Position numbers and translations under genes: made by a program | The notes under the pieces: model-generated | What the model was told of the DNA's origin: nothing | The model's input: the letters and a program-made list of their open reading frames with translations, nothing else | Database searches by the model: none | Source: Manduca sexta | Taxonomy: Eukaryota; Arthropoda; Insecta; Lepidoptera; Sphingidae | Length of the DNA stretch: 64,000 nucleotides | Reading direction: 5' to 3' | Assembly: GCF_014839805.1 (NCBI RefSeq) | Contig: NC_051120.1 | Span: 8,432,001 to 8,496,000 of the forward strand | Part shown: positions 24,423 to 37,121 of the stretch, piece after piece | Position numbering within the stretch: position 1 is the first letter of the stretch | Layout: every line of letters starts with the position of its first letter

Positions 24423-25700
24423 ATAGCTAACTGGCGACTTACTTTTTTTAGTTTATTTTATGATACTTATTCTTTTTTAAAACTCGTATATTTTTAGTAG
24501 TCCTTAATGAAATTAGAGTATGATTTATATCTGTTGAAAACTAAATAAATAAAGAATTAGCTGAGAGAAGACTTTCCTGAGACGGGCGAGGCGGTTATTA
24601 ATTTGTTAAAGTAACAGTTGCCCTGTCGTGTCCACGGAGACAATAACAATAAATCTGTCAATGAATTGAACTGCGTTGTGTTTATAATTCCTCTGTTGGA
24701 ACTTGAAATAAACTTTTTTCTTTCATTACAAATTATTAGAATTGGAAAAGGGCTGAGTAAATTTCTATTTTGATAGTAACTGAAGGATGTTGACATTTTA
24801 ATTTAATACTATAGACATACGAACGTGGAAGTGGGTCACCTAACCCTTTATATTGTACCAAAAAAACTCTATTCGTAATTCGTAGTCGTTTAATTTAGAT
24901 GTTTGTGATTGATCGAGAGATCAATGCTTCAGTCATGTGTTAGTCTCTCAACTAATCACAATAAAACGAAACGAAATCGTGTCGTGTGTTTTGGCACATG
25001 CTTAGTGCACTGATGTTTTTTCAATGAATGTGAATTTATTTATTCACAATTAATTTAGCGAACTTACTATATAAAAAAATAAAGCTATCATTCCACGTTG
25101 ATTTTCTAGAACAGTGTCAACCCCGGCACATTTATGCCGTAGAAAAATACGTCTGGTGCGCAATTCCACCACTAGTAACTGTTTATTACATAGTGTTTTT
25201 TAAAAATACTTATACTATAAATGAGTTAAATAGGAAATGTCGCGAGAGCCGGTGATGATAGAACGTGACAGCTGTGGGGATAGTAACGAAGATCGTCAAT
25301 TCTTAGAAACAACATTATTAAACGTCTCACACGAAGAATATATAAAAATGAAATATATTTAGTTTTAAGAAATTGGTAAATCGGCACCAGTGCCTTTACT
25401 ACAGATTTAAATGGTTTTAAGCTTCGTGGTTAGACCTGAATAGTGGACTTAGTTCTTACACTAGACTTAGTAGAAACTAAGTACCTAATCAGTAGCAGAG
25501 TAGGTTTGTACCCAGCATTGGACGTTATAAAATGACTTGTCATAGGATGGATTAAACGATTTAAAATCCTGTGTTCAGTAAACACTTTTTACAATAACTT
25601 CCCGCTTAGCGTGGAAATGGTAATTATTTTAACTGTTTTTTTTATTGCTGGAGTTAGACATTATTAATTAATAAAATTTCAGCCCCATACATGCAGTTAT
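24423..25700. other. Intergenic, no gene seen
   Basis: AT-rich. The 79-codon minus frame at 24557-24796 starts with ATG but lacks any recognisable domain. Confidence 0.35.
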
Positions 25701-25915
25701 AAGGTAACGGAACCCTTGGAGGGCCACCAATTGTAAAATTTGATAAAGTCGTTTCATGAAAAATATATATTTTTTTAATTACTTACAATATATCACTATG
25801 TATAATGAAATGTAATAATAAAGAATTTAAAAAAATCGTAGTATTTTTGCACTATAACGCAATAAAATACCAAAACATGTGGGCCTTATTAGGAACCGGG
25901 CTTTCTTCGGGCACC
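25701..25915 (+). repeat. Interspersed repeat family R3, copy 1
   Basis: Begins AAGGTAACGGAACC and ends with AGGAACCGGGCTTTCTTCGG. The same two end blocks, about 200 bp apart, recur at 27185-27380; the middles have diverged. Confidence 0.65.
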
Positions 25916-26167
25916 TTAGATATTATATGTTTATTAAAATTTGACTATTATCATAATATTTTATAAGGTAAAATAGTGCTACACCGTTGGTTTTAGCTCG
26001 AAATTAGGATTTTAGTGCTCCCAGAGTATGGAGGCCATTAATCTAGCAGTAGATGTAAAACCTGAAATACCTAGATTTTCAGGATAAGCACTCAATTAGG
26101 ATTTGGTAAAAAAATATTTTATTTGACATCTCTAAATTTATTTCAATATGGCGGCACTGTATCTTAA

Positions 26168-26374
26168 CATGTTGTTCTTATCACCTTTGCCAATAATCTA
26201 GCAAGAGCTGGATTTCCGAGTTTCTTAGCACGCTCCCGTCACATCACTTTGACCATTCGGCGTGACACATCGCAGCGTCACCATACGCATCTTGTCAACG
26301 GTGCGAGACGAACCGATATAGCACAGCGTAGGCGCGCCCTACAAAGAGCCATTCACCGGCGGCTGTTACGTTGA
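26168..26374 (+). pseudogene. Open, Arg-rich frame of 68 codons without ATG
   Basis: A stop-free frame from HVVLITFANNLARAG through QRRRALQRAIHRRLLR to TGA, in a CpG-rich patch. There is no start codon. An acceptor-like CCAATAATCTAG precedes the Arg-rich part. It could be an exon, a remnant of a transposon protein, or chance openness from GC richness. I do not recognise it. Confidence 0.2.
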
Positions 26375-27184
26375 CTTCGGTTTTTAATATGATTGATTTT
26401 AATAATTATAATCGTTTTCAGCATGCGGATAGTAAAAACAGACGAATCAGAGTTAAGATTGAGGTTCTTATAAATGACTTGATTGGATTATTCTTATCGT
26501 TAATCCCAAGTTAGTGGTTGAGATTGTTAATGAAAATTGCCCAGCTAATATACTTGAATTTAGTTTACAAAATGACAGGATGATGATTATTTTTTATGCT
26601 TATTTGTTAACGGTGTTATGAAAATAAGGTAATTCTACCTTTATTGAGATATTTTACCAGCCTAAAAGTTTTCGTCATCCAATAGAAAACTTTTCTACTA
26701 GAAGTGTTTTCTTGCCTTTAGTAAAAGAGGCACTCCTTTTACCAAAAACAGTAACTAAATACACTATTTCTCAAACGATTTACTACTCAACCCTAACATT
26801 TCCCATAGAATATTGTTATTATAACAGCGAGTTTATTTTTGTAGTCTATTATGTTAGTTTACTTTAAAATTCTAACTCGATAAAAGTTGTTATATGATTT
26901 CATATTCCCTGTTCATACTTGCCTATACGTTATTTTCACACATTTTAAATAGATGAACTAATATAAAACTTCAAATCGCCTATAAATTTTAGATTTATTT
27001 GTTTTATTTTCTTTATGTGGAATAAAGTAAATGCCTTTTATTTTTTAACTGTTTTTTTTTAGTAAAAGCAACAAACGTGTTTTGAAGTTAGTCAGCTAAC
27101 TATGTGGGTGACTGTACTTTAATCACTCATTACGTGGCAGAACCAACCGGATTATAGCTGGTACAGTACTGCGGTTGATACTAC

Positions 27185-27380
27185 TAAGGTAACGGAACCA
27201 TTGAATGCCCACCTAATTTTAATTTCTTTATAAAATCGTTCCTAAAGAAATATAAAGAAACGCCTTTGTTTAAATTGTAACATAATTCCAGATATTGTAA
27301 AACTTAACAATATAATAACTAAAAATAAATCTAAAATATGGATTGTGGGCCGTTTTAGGAACCGGGCTATCTTCGGTCAC
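27185..27380 (+). repeat. Interspersed repeat family R3, copy 2
   Basis: Shares the AAGGTAACGGAACC start and the GGAACCGGGCT-TCTTCGG end with the copy at 25701-25915, in the same orientation about 1.3 kb away. Confidence 0.65.
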
Positions 27381-27801
27381 ATTACCTTACAGAGCGAAAC
27401 GGACATGTTGACTGGGCTATAATGATATCATTAGAAAAAACAGATGATAAATATAAATTTTGTGGGTGTATCTTGTTACCGAAGACTTCTTGATTTTTTT
27501 TTATTGTTTTGAATAACGAGATGAGCTTGCCGTTCGCCTGGTAGTAAGTGATACGATCGCCCATAAACAGTAGAAACACCATCCGAGCTTGAATTACTAA
27601 GTATAGTTTGGTTTTCCACTGCGCTCGCCATACTAAGATATGAGTTGACATGTTAAGTCTTACTATATCCAGTAGTAGATGATACTGGGCACACTAGCCC
27701 TCCAATTTTAAAACTTTTAAAGCACCCACGATTTTTTTTTATATAATCGATTATAACTTACTATCAACTCTTCTCACTGATCCAATTAATCTCATGTCTT
27801 A

Positions 27802-27950
27802 TCTAGTTATACTAATATTATAAAACTGAATGGTTTGTTTAACGCGCTAATGTCAGGAACTATTGAACCGAATTTGATTTTTTTATCATTACTGCAGAGT
27901 GCTATAGGCACAGATTTTTACACGCGGACGAATCCGCAAGGCAACGCTAG
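27802..27950 (+). mobile_element. Non-autonomous Helitron, 149 bp
   Basis: Starts TC followed by TATACTAATATTATAAA, continues with GTTTGTTTAACGCGC, and ends CTAG after a short hairpin (GCGGA at 27924-27928 pairing with TCCGC at 27933-27937) about ten bases upstream. The 5' TC, 3' hairpin, CTAG end and lack of target duplication fit Helitron structure. Confidence 0.78.
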
Positions 27951-28374
27951 TCTCATAATTATTTTAGCCACCAGACACCATTTCCACATCCGAGATTCGA
28001 ACTCGTACCTGCAATGATTGCTCAACTGGTTTACAAGAGCTCTGGGGTATAAATACGATGCTCATGTTATTGAATCCAATTAGGCCACGATGTACAGAAG
28101 AAATGTATGGGAAATCTTATGTGGGTGACGTATGTAGAGCCACCCAGTGCCTTGTAATTTAGTTCAAGTATTGTTACTGTTTATGGGATCCTGGTACTTA
28201 CCTTTAGTGAAGCCTGTTCGTTGCCATCTTTACATATAATAAAATTGTTACAGCTCGATGTTTGTACATTATAGATATGTTGAGGGCCTTTATTAGAGCA
28301 ATAGAAGTCAAAAAAAGTTTTTAGAATTTTTGTCTGTGTGTTTGTACACGCATCACACAAAAACTCCTGCATGG

Positions 28375-28505
28375 ATTTGAAGTTTTCACCGATGTATTGC
28401 TATAAGTCTAACTTAAAATATCGGCTCCATTTTATCCTGGGAAAAAATAAAGTGCTACCTTTCACGTAAAAAATGTTAAATGGGGACGGAGACGCGAGCA
28501 AATGT
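28375..28505 (+). mobile_element. Decayed Helitron 3' portion
   Basis: TATCCTGGGAAAAAATAAAG and the following sequence to GACGCGAGC resemble the inner 3' part (ATCCCGGGAAAATATAAA) of the Helitron at 52863-53063. The ends are not preserved. Confidence 0.4.
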
Positions 28506-28509
28506 TCAT

Positions 28510-31500
28510 TATAAAGAATAACTTGTAGCAAAATGCTTATGGAAAAAATAGGTACATACAAATGTTTATGTCCTAGATTATTCTTAGCAAACATACAAAA
28601 TTATACAGGAAATAATTGGTAAACAATGTATACGCTACCTTTGGGAAAGTTTTTGATCTACGTTTGACAGAGATAGTAAAGTAATAAATTTTTATTATGC
28701 TCGAGATAAAACAGGGACGTGGCTTGATGGGAGTGAGGCACCGTGGAACCCCTACCATAGCAATTCTTTGAATTTATGTACCTTCTTGTAAACATTGTCA
28801 TTTGGATTTTTTCTTCCAATTTGTCCATAACTCCTTGTAAATATAGGGGGGATTTAGATTGATAGATACTCAAGCTTTAAAACATGCAGGCGAAGTTGCT
28901 TAAAATCGTTTTCTTTCGTTAAAAAAATATTTTATATTGAAAGACTTCCATTTCAATTTTAATTTACAAAGGTAATACCATACTAGACTACTACCAATTT
29001 ATTTCTCAATTCTAAACCTAATTGTGATCCACTTCTGTTATATTTAATTTTATCTAGTTTTGCATATAAAAGTAATATTTATGTTTACTATTCAGTCGGT
29101 ATACTATTAGCTCACTACCGTCGTTTCCCACAAGAATAAACAGTGATACATTTCCAGCACATGAGTAGCGCCAACAATTATGCACTTGTGATTTACTTGA
29201 CAATTGACATTAAGACAATGCTGTTGACCTGAGTCAAGGTTAGGTTTTCTGCTTGTTAGAATACGCGTAATCTTGATACTTTAAACAAGAACATTATTAT
29301 CAAGGTATCAATGGCAAAGGGTCCATATAACCCAATTCCTTCCGACCTCCCTTACGTAATTTATGTAAAATGAAATTATTATTAAGATTTCGAATTATTT
29401 GGAGACCGCATTAGTGCATGTTATTAGTACTTATGTGTTGTGTCGAATTCCCTTTCAGGAAACTTCACACTTTGCCACTGCAAGTTATATAGCCAATAGT
29501 TTTGGCTTAGTGTGAAGCAAAATTTGTTTCTCTTGAAACGCTACTTGAAAAACAAGATATGGTTTAAGTTAATATTGATAGATAGCCAGTTTTCAGCAAA
29601 TTATATACTCGCAGCTTCTATGCAATTAAAACAAAAGTTAACGTTCAATAAAAGCCATTTTTAAATTAACACAATTTAAGTATGCGCTCTCTTTACACAC
29701 TTAATCAAGTTAACTGTCCCAATGTAAATATAATCAGTGATATTGTGATCGTGGTAGGGGTTTCACAAGAGCAACGTTATGCGGGTGTTTGTCAATGATG
29801 ATAAATGTATGTCTTAACTGACACATATTAAAAGATATAACCTACGAAAATATTGAATTTGTTTTAACATTATAACTGTAATCGGGTAAAATAAAGAGTG
29901 CAACATTTCTTATTTGAAAAAAGTATTTAAAAATCGAAAAAAAGAAATACAATCAGTTTATTAAATACTTCGGGAAGGATTTACAAAAATATTATTTCAC
30001 ACTGGCAGCTTTTAACCTACGGCAGAAAAGAAAAAGAAACTATTTGGAGCATAGATAATTTTAAAAGCCGATTCTCTTCGTCTAAAGTCTACTAAAATAC
30101 AAAAATATCCGTCTATGGTGTCACAGGCTGACATCTCCTGTGATGTACAGCTATGGGCTAACCGTAGAATGGCTCTCAGTAGATTTATTGTAATCATTAA
30201 TTTCACGTATTCGATCCATTCATCTTGCATTCACGTCAAATGAACATTTTAAACTAATGAATAGTTTACACTTATATAACATACATTGTGTCGACGCGAT
30301 ATAACAGTTGTGACCGTGACAAAGGAATTAATGGAAACTTCAAAATATCAACAATTTATTATTTTCTACGATATTTTTTTCATATAGTTAGATAGGTACT
30401 TACTATTTTTGTAATATAAAATGTTGTAACTGATTTCTGATCAAGAAAAAACAATTTCTTTTAGTTTCGATTTGGTAGAGTTTAATAATTACTTGGCTAT
30501 TTTGTACCAACCATCTTTAATGAAATTCTATTAACCTTTCAGCAACTTAAACTAATGTTGCAATGTTTACAAAACATACAGCCAGTCATCTTTACCAATT
30601 ATTGGCTTTTTGCCCGCAACTCGGTTTGCGTGACGGAGTTTATCGTTCATCTTGCAGTTCAACGTATTTTGCTTTCTGTCTTAAACGTACTAATCGTCAT
30701 TGACAAACCTATCCACTTATGGACATCGATTTTAATTGTATGAGAAAAATTGTTTACAAATATTTTTCATGCAATTGTTTTTAATAAAATTTAATATGTG
30801 GACCGCATAACAGAAGTTTTTAAGCGTTTCGTAGAAAAGGATGAGCTTGAGTTTTATTTTCGTATGAATAGGTCATTTCGCCCTCTTTTGGGCAATCCAA
30901 TCTCGGACAAATCATGTTAGCAAAATCCACATAAAGTGCTACCTCGTGGTCAGTATGTACCCATCAGAGTCTAGATTTAGGAGGTAAACAATCTGCATAA
31001 TTGTTTTCACTAAATAATATATTTGGGGTTTTGAAATTAATAATCACCAGTTCTAATAATAGATTGCAATAGGTAACATTCAGCCAGAAGAACAAATCGC
31101 AGATTGGCTGGTTTCCTAAAATTAGAAAAAAATAGAATGCATTGAAATAACATATTCTATTTTCAAATTTTGGCAGCGCAGCTGGCGTACAAATAATGAA
31201 AACAATAAAAATTGTTAATGTTTTAAAAACAAGCAAATGCTGTATGCATTAATAGATTGCCCACAGGTTACGCTGCAGTAAAATCTTTAAAGACAATTTA
31301 TGTTTTACGGTTGATTTGACTCGTAGTGCTTTGGGCGGACTAAATTGTTCTTCGGTACAGAAAGCGGTATAAAAAAAGCGTGAGTCACGTGTACAAGCAA
31401 AAACCAATGACCCATACATTGTATGGGTCGCTTAGCATTCAGTGGCTAAAATAATCTGGGAATTGTTTCAAGTCAATTGTTTTGTTTGATTTTATCACGT

Positions 31501-32285
31501 AATAGTTGGTTCTGTACTAGTTTATGTTCTAAGTATTTAATACTTGATTCCTCATTAAATCGAAATATTATTTTTTGAATTATAAATTAAAAATAACATT
31601 TTATTTTGACATTGTTTTTTCTGCCCTTAACTCGATCTGCAATCAGCACTGAATATTCGTATCCATACAATTCGTGTTTGTAGAAATTTCTACTTTATTT
31701 AAACTCTATTAACTTTTATTCTGTCTTTTTGTTACTAATACTATCTTAATACTGCGAATAATGCTTCGAAGAAATAATAAACGTAAGTTTTCACAAAGTA
31801 ATATACGGTAGGAATACTTAATAGGTCAAACTACTTTTGTGAATATATTTTGTAGAACTGCAATCTGTTGGCAGCAAGATAAATAAGTTTTAGCGAAACA
31901 GTGCAGAATAAAATGTATCTAGGTTTTAGGAGTTCTAGATACGAATTATAAATTAGGGTATTTAAAGTTTTATCTCCTTCTTTTAGGGGTAATAGCAACA
32001 AATATCTAGAATAGTCGTGTTTTATTGGATATGGATCTTCGAAATTCTCGCCATACGATAGGAAGATCAAAATGTCAATTACTAAGGAATGGATCATTCG
32101 TCATCCGTGTAACGAAACTTGAAGAGGGTATTTAAAAAAAAAAGGTCTGGAGTACCATTTTAGATATCCGGAAATTCTCTGTGTTATGATTCAAGAAAAA
32201 ATGAGTGTAAAAAGTTAAAAATCATGCCTCGAATGCTACTTAGCTGTTGGCGACATTTTCTAATTAAGTAAATAATATAAAATAT
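28510..32285. other. Intergenic, no gene seen
   Basis: Nearly 4 kb of AT-rich sequence. Minus frames at 30012-30230 and 30964-31236 were considered: the second has no ATG, and neither shows a domain. A short perfect hairpin at 31409-31429 is listed separately. Confidence 0.35.
31409..31429. repeat. Perfect inverted repeat, 10-bp arms
   Basis: GACCCATACA and TGTATGGGTC are separated by one base. It could be an operator-like site for a dimeric factor or a small cruciform; no gene is adjacent. Confidence 0.75.
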
Positions 32286-32303
32286 ATTAGCAATGTGTAA
32301 GCA

Positions 32304-32638
32304 AAAAAAAGCGACGATAGCCTAGTTGGGTATGGAACGGTCTGCCGAGACGAATGTCCGCAGGTTCAAATCCCAAGGGCACACACCTCTGACTTTTCTA
32401 AAAAATCATGTGTGTATTCTTTGTGAATTTATCGTTCGCTTTAACGGTGAAGGAAAACATCGTGAGGAAACCTGCACATCTGAGAAGTTCTCTATAGGAA
32501 TTTCGAAAGTGTGTGAAGTCTACCAATCCGCACTAGGCCAGCGTGGTGGACTAAGGCCTAATCCCTCTCAGTAGTAGAGGAGGCCCGTGCTCAGCAGTGG
32601 GCAAGTATATAATACAGGGCTGATATTATTATTAATAT
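32304..32638 (+). mobile_element. tRNA-headed SINE, copy 4 (full length, best preserved)
   Basis: The best copy. Its tRNA-like head has box A GATAGCCTAGTTGG and box B GGTTCAAATCC about 50 bases apart, as in RNA polymerase III promoters. A roughly 230-bp body follows with CTTTAACGGTGAAGG and CGTGAGGAAACCTGCAC, then a 3' end ACAGGGCTGATATTATTATT. A perfect 12-bp target duplication, AATGTGTAAGCA, lies at 32292-32303 and 32639-32650. It would be transcribed by Pol III and moved by a partner LINE. Confidence 0.93.
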
Positions 32639-33111
32639 AATGTGTAAGCATGGCAATCAAGTTTGAAAACTATTTTTTCCAAATATCTTATAATTGCAAG
32701 ATTTATTTATAAAGATTTCAAATATGTTAACATCATTTAGGAATTTCATGCAGTAAATATAATATTTATGAATTGTTTTTTTCTTAAATCTTTATTTAGA
32801 GGTACTTCGTCAAAACATGGTTTCTTTTAAGATCCTAAGGAACCAAAGAAGCGTAGACGACAGCTTCCAATTTCGAAGTCACGCACTAACAATAGTAATT
32901 TACTTCGTTGGTGACCAAACCACCGTGCTATTTTGCTTTACTGAACAGAAATTAAGGCGTCTATTGACGTCCAACTTATAATTTTGGACTTTCTGCGTAA
33001 ATGGAAACATCTTTGACTATATTTTGTAGTATTCTTCGTAAATTTAGACGTGTACAACTGGATTGTTATGTCTTATACTATGTTTTGAGAGATCTTCTGT
33101 AAATCGTAAAG

Positions 33112-33250
33112 TACACTATAAAGCTGAAGAGTTTGTTTGTTTGAACGCGCTAATCTCAGGAGCTACTGGTTCGATTTGAAAATTTCTTTTAGTGCTGGAT
33201 AGCCCGTTTATCGAGGAAGGCTATTATAGGCTATATAACAACACGCTATG
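33112..33250 (+). mobile_element. Helitron-family 5' fragment
   Basis: ATAAAGCTGAAGAGTTTG, GTTTGAACGCGCTAATC and GATAGCCCGTTTATCGAGG match the start of the element at 52863-53063 (read on its own strand). The 3' end is not preserved. Confidence 0.6.
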
Positions 33251-33299
33251 ACTGATAAGAGCGGAACATCAATGAAAAATATTGCAAAGACTGGTAAAA

Positions 33300-33392
33300 A
33301 TTATTCTTTTTGAGAGATTCCGTTGGTTGCGATGCGTAAACAGAGTTACGCAACAACCATATATGACGGAATTGTTTCTCTTAAAAAGTAAA
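33300..33392. repeat. 93-bp imperfect foldback
   Basis: ATTCCGTTGGTTGCG and TGCGTAA on the left pair with TTACGCAACAACC and GACGGAAT on the right around a six-base centre. Outer arms (TTTTTGAGAG with CTCTTAAAAA) extend it. It sits in Helitron-like debris, so a transposon origin is likelier than a microRNA precursor. Confidence 0.6.
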
Positions 33393-33404
33393 TAAATACG
33401 TATA

Positions 33405-33595
33405 TTATAAAATAAAGTTCTCCGCCGTATCTGTCTGCCTATCTTAACACGATAAACTCAAGAACTATCCAACGCATTTCTATGAAATTTGGTGATGAGA
33501 TAGTTTGAGACCCTAGAAAGAACATAGGGTACTTTCTATCCTGGGAAAATAATGTGGGACTTTTATTATGGAAACCTTTTTTACGCGCTTGAAGC
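33405..33595 (+). mobile_element. Helitron-like fragment
   Basis: TAACACGATAAACTCAAGAA and TATCCTGGGAAAATAA resemble internal parts of the Helitron family seen elsewhere in the window. No intact ends. Confidence 0.4.
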
Positions 33596-34164
33596 TGCGA
33601 GCAAAAGCTATACATAATATTATTATCCTTCACGATATCACATAACGTAATATGAAAGATCACTCTGTTATACCAAGTATTTTTTTTATATACGCTATCT
33701 GCAATTTGTTGGTTATTCTCTGTTAGTAAATTAAAACTTTTGAGGTTATTTATTCATTAATATATTGAGCCAACAAGCTTACGTATTATGCCAGTATTGA
33801 ACTCGATATTTTGCGTGACATTTGTGTTTTTTACCAGTTGTCAGATATTTCGTCAATCCGACACTTGGACATTTTTTTGCGTACGCGCATGAATAATCGA
33901 ACGGCCAAGGCAAGGCAGTATGTGGGATTCAAATAATTTGTTGCCCGACGTGTCATTATGATCTCATTGCGCGATAAAACAAGATATTGCGTATTATGTT
34001 TTGGTTTTGAAAAAACACACGTGGGTTGCTGGATGAGTTTGTACAGCCGTGGTAGAAAGCTATTGTGATTTGATTAGCGTTGAAATACATGTCTAATATA
34101 CATCATGAAACGTATAACTTAGCGGTGAATTGTGATTAATTACTTGGTAGACTAGGTAACCTCT

Positions 34165-34310
34165 TCTTGTATATATCCGGTTCCAACAGGCCAGCATAAT
34201 TCTGTCGACTGTCGAGGGGTTATCGTCTCTTGTCAGTCGATATTTTATTGAATCCCACTCCACTTACCATCAGGTGCAGGTGGGTCACTTTGCCGTGCCC
34301 AAATTTAAAA
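34165..34310 (-). repeat. Interspersed repeat family R2, copy 2 (partial)
   Basis: On the minus strand: ACCTGATGGTAAGTGGAGTG, then ATATCGACTGACAAGAGACG and ATTATGCTGGCCTGTTGG, ending at ATATATACAAG. It matches the first half of the copy at 9851. Confidence 0.7.
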
Positions 34311-36720
34311 ATTTAAAAAAAAACTTCCAACATTTTTGATAAAAGCGTGAGAATGTACACCTAAGTATGTGCCGAAGTTATGCGTATTGAATACGCGCTT
34401 TCTGCGCAATTTCAATAAGTATCAATTAAACAACATTCCCGCTGCATCGTGTTCACTGGGTAGTTAAAGAAGCGTCTCATCGACATACAAACACATATAG
34501 ATAACTAACATACCCAATTTACCTTTTAAATTGACTCCCAAAAATATGCCGTCTGCGTAGACTCTTAGGTTGAGATTATCTTATTTTACGCACCCCTTTC
34601 ATCTGAAGTCTGAACTGTGACGTAATTTGCAGACGAACACTAATAGACTAGACTGAGTGTAAATTGATCCCGTGATTAATGAGTCAGAGAAAAAGTGAAT
34701 AAACTCGTTTGCTGGTTATATTAAGGCCCTTTTTTGCTTTTAAAAGGCACGCGAATTTATGTGACTAATTGAGAGATTTCTATTTAAATTATTGTAAATA
34801 TTCGCACTTTTTAAGGCTATAATGTGTTAATAATAAACGAATACACGTAAATTATACTAAAACATTTATTTATAATTAAAATTATAGAGTTTTACTTAAG
34901 TATATACTTATACATTTGTAGCATATCCACGGGAACTTTATTTATAAACTAATGTTTAATATAAGTTCTGGAGAAGAGACAATAATTATTTTTGGTGTTT
35001 TCAATCACTTATCAAACCATTAGCAAACTACATAGTCTTAGATTCCATAACTTCGTGCTATAACATTGTAATAAATATTAATATTTATCTATTAATTTAA
35101 TTTCTCAACTAGCCAGTAATAATCAATCTTTACTTTTTCTGAACAAACATATCTCAACAATAGGGTACCGGACTCATTTTTATTCTTTACTATTATCAAA
35201 TATTTACATAATATAAATTCTAACACAGAAGGAATTATTAAAATCCGGTAAAAAATCAATAAGTTATAAGTCTTTGAATTTCGGTGGAAGGGGTAATTAA
35301 CAAGAAACAGAAAAGAGACGAAATACCCACATGTGACGTCATCGGGAATTAAGACGCGTGCGAAAGAAAGAGATGAAGCGATATCCCCACAACGCGCCCA
35401 CTTCTGCACGTTACAATATTTGAAATATGAATTACTCGCTCATTTTTTAACCAATTTTTATGCAGTTTTCGCAGGAGTGCTTCTTTTTCGTGTTATTAAC
35501 CATTACATATAGAATAATTAAGTAAATCAAGCATAGGCCGGTCCCCTATTGCCAACCCGAAGTGTGCCACCGAATCGAGTCAATGTTCGATGACTCATTG
35601 AGACTTTATTTCGGTACTTTCGCGTCAAATTCAACTCTATTTCATTGTGATAAGATGTAAAATTAGTTTCTGAGGTATAGCATCTGTTCCCACAAGGTTA
35701 TTAGGTACTGAGATTCGTGCATCGGTAATGGGTCCTGACCCTTTAATTATAGGACTGATTGAGGGATAGGAGAAAAAATATTTTAATAGCATTAGGCGGC
35801 TCTTTGTTCTTCATTGTGTCGAATTGTGGTTATGACCGGTGAGTTTTTTAAGCAAGTTATTCCTACACAATAAGAGTCCAACTAAGAGGATCTACAAACT
35901 TAATTTCAGTCAAATTATTTCAATATTTAAACTTTATAAAGACATAGAAATAGAAAATACATTTAAAGAAAATAAAAAAGATGAATAGGACCAATAAGCT
36001 AATTTAAACCTTAAATAGACTTTAGAAGATATTACAAAACAAAAGCATAACACTATAAAACATACAATTAATTGAGAAAAGAAAAACAAACTTGAATACG
36101 AAAAAGGTGGATTTGAATTAAGAACATCATTCCTATTATTTTTTTACTATTTTTTTGATACTTATTTATTGATATTGAGAAGTATATTTTTTAAATTCTG
36201 TTTTTGTTTTTATTTCCGTAAAAATTTCGAGTAGTTTACAATAGTCGAAGGCAAAGATTTCACGCCTACGCCGTTCCGGGCTTTCGGGGAAGAATGACGT
36301 TTGCCTTTCGTGGACCCCACACAAACAATGTGCACATGGCGTTTGGAACATCCGATAGCAATATTTGTAGAATACTTAACTAAAATACAATGTTTGTTTA
36401 AATAATCGTGTAAATAAACGTCTACACAAAACAGTATTTTAATATATAATTTAATTTTCGCATAATCATTAACAAAACACTGTTACTTTTATCAAGCTTT
36501 GTTTACAATAATCTTTAAAGAATACTAACTAAAACCATATTAATATAAAGCGTTAGCTCATCTTTACAAATGTTACTCTTATTGCAATGAATAAAATAAC
36601 AAGTATATTACAAGACAAGGCGAACATTAAAAAAAAAAATGTCTGCGTTGTCAAGGATTGGAATTCGAATCCGACATAGCAGTAAGCTAGGTAGGTAACT
36701 GCCGTCCTAAGTATTCCTAT
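34311..36720. other. Intergenic, no gene seen
   Basis: AT-rich with a CpG-bearing patch at 35320-35410 that includes TGACGTCA. The 105-codon minus frame over that patch is unsupported by splice or homology signals. Confidence 0.35.
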
Positions 36721-36724
36721 CTGA

Positions 36725-36970
36725 ATAAACGATAAGCTCAGAAAAATATTCACTAATTACACTCCTACCTACCCCATTGATGATGAGAGGCGTTATACAG
36801 CGTACCTCGGACAAGTCGCCGTGACTACCACTTCAACAATCCCACATTATCGCCAACTATTAGTCATCGTCAAACTAATTCACGAAGCTTTCAAACGCCG
36901 AGTGAGGACAGAAAAGGAAGCGGTACTGATGTACACTACTTTAAATGCTTACAATGCGTCGGGATTATAA
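36725..36970 (+). pseudogene. Unexplained 81-codon open frame without start codon
   Basis: A stop-free frame with non-random composition (PIDDERRYTAYLGQVAV, HYRQLLVIVKLIHEAFKRR, VRTEKEAVLMYTT) ending at TAA. It lacks an initial ATG. It could be a remnant of a transposon protein, a pseudogene, or an exon. I do not recognise the family. Confidence 0.25.
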
Positions 36971-37121
36971 AATGAAGGCCTGATGCCCCTACTAATTGTT
37001 TTTGAATGTTAAACTATAGAAAACTAAGTAAACGGAACCGAATACCCACTAAAATAATATCTTGAACTTCTGACTACCTTTATTCTAGTAGTGTGGAGTA
37101 GAATGAAAACACATTTTTTAA

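Noticed and set aside
25701..27380. Small LTR (TRIM-type) element bounded by the R3 repeats
   Set aside because: The two repeats are strongly diverged in their middles, with no primer site, polypurine tract or target duplication seen.
30964..31236. 90-codon minus ORF with a signal-peptide-like start
   Set aside because: It begins at TTG, with a stop upstream and no ATG; AT-rich DNA readily gives hydrophobic frames.
32311..32380. tRNA gene from box A and box B
   Set aside because: The same head occurs in several SINE copies with a long shared body and target duplications; no intact cloverleaf was traced.
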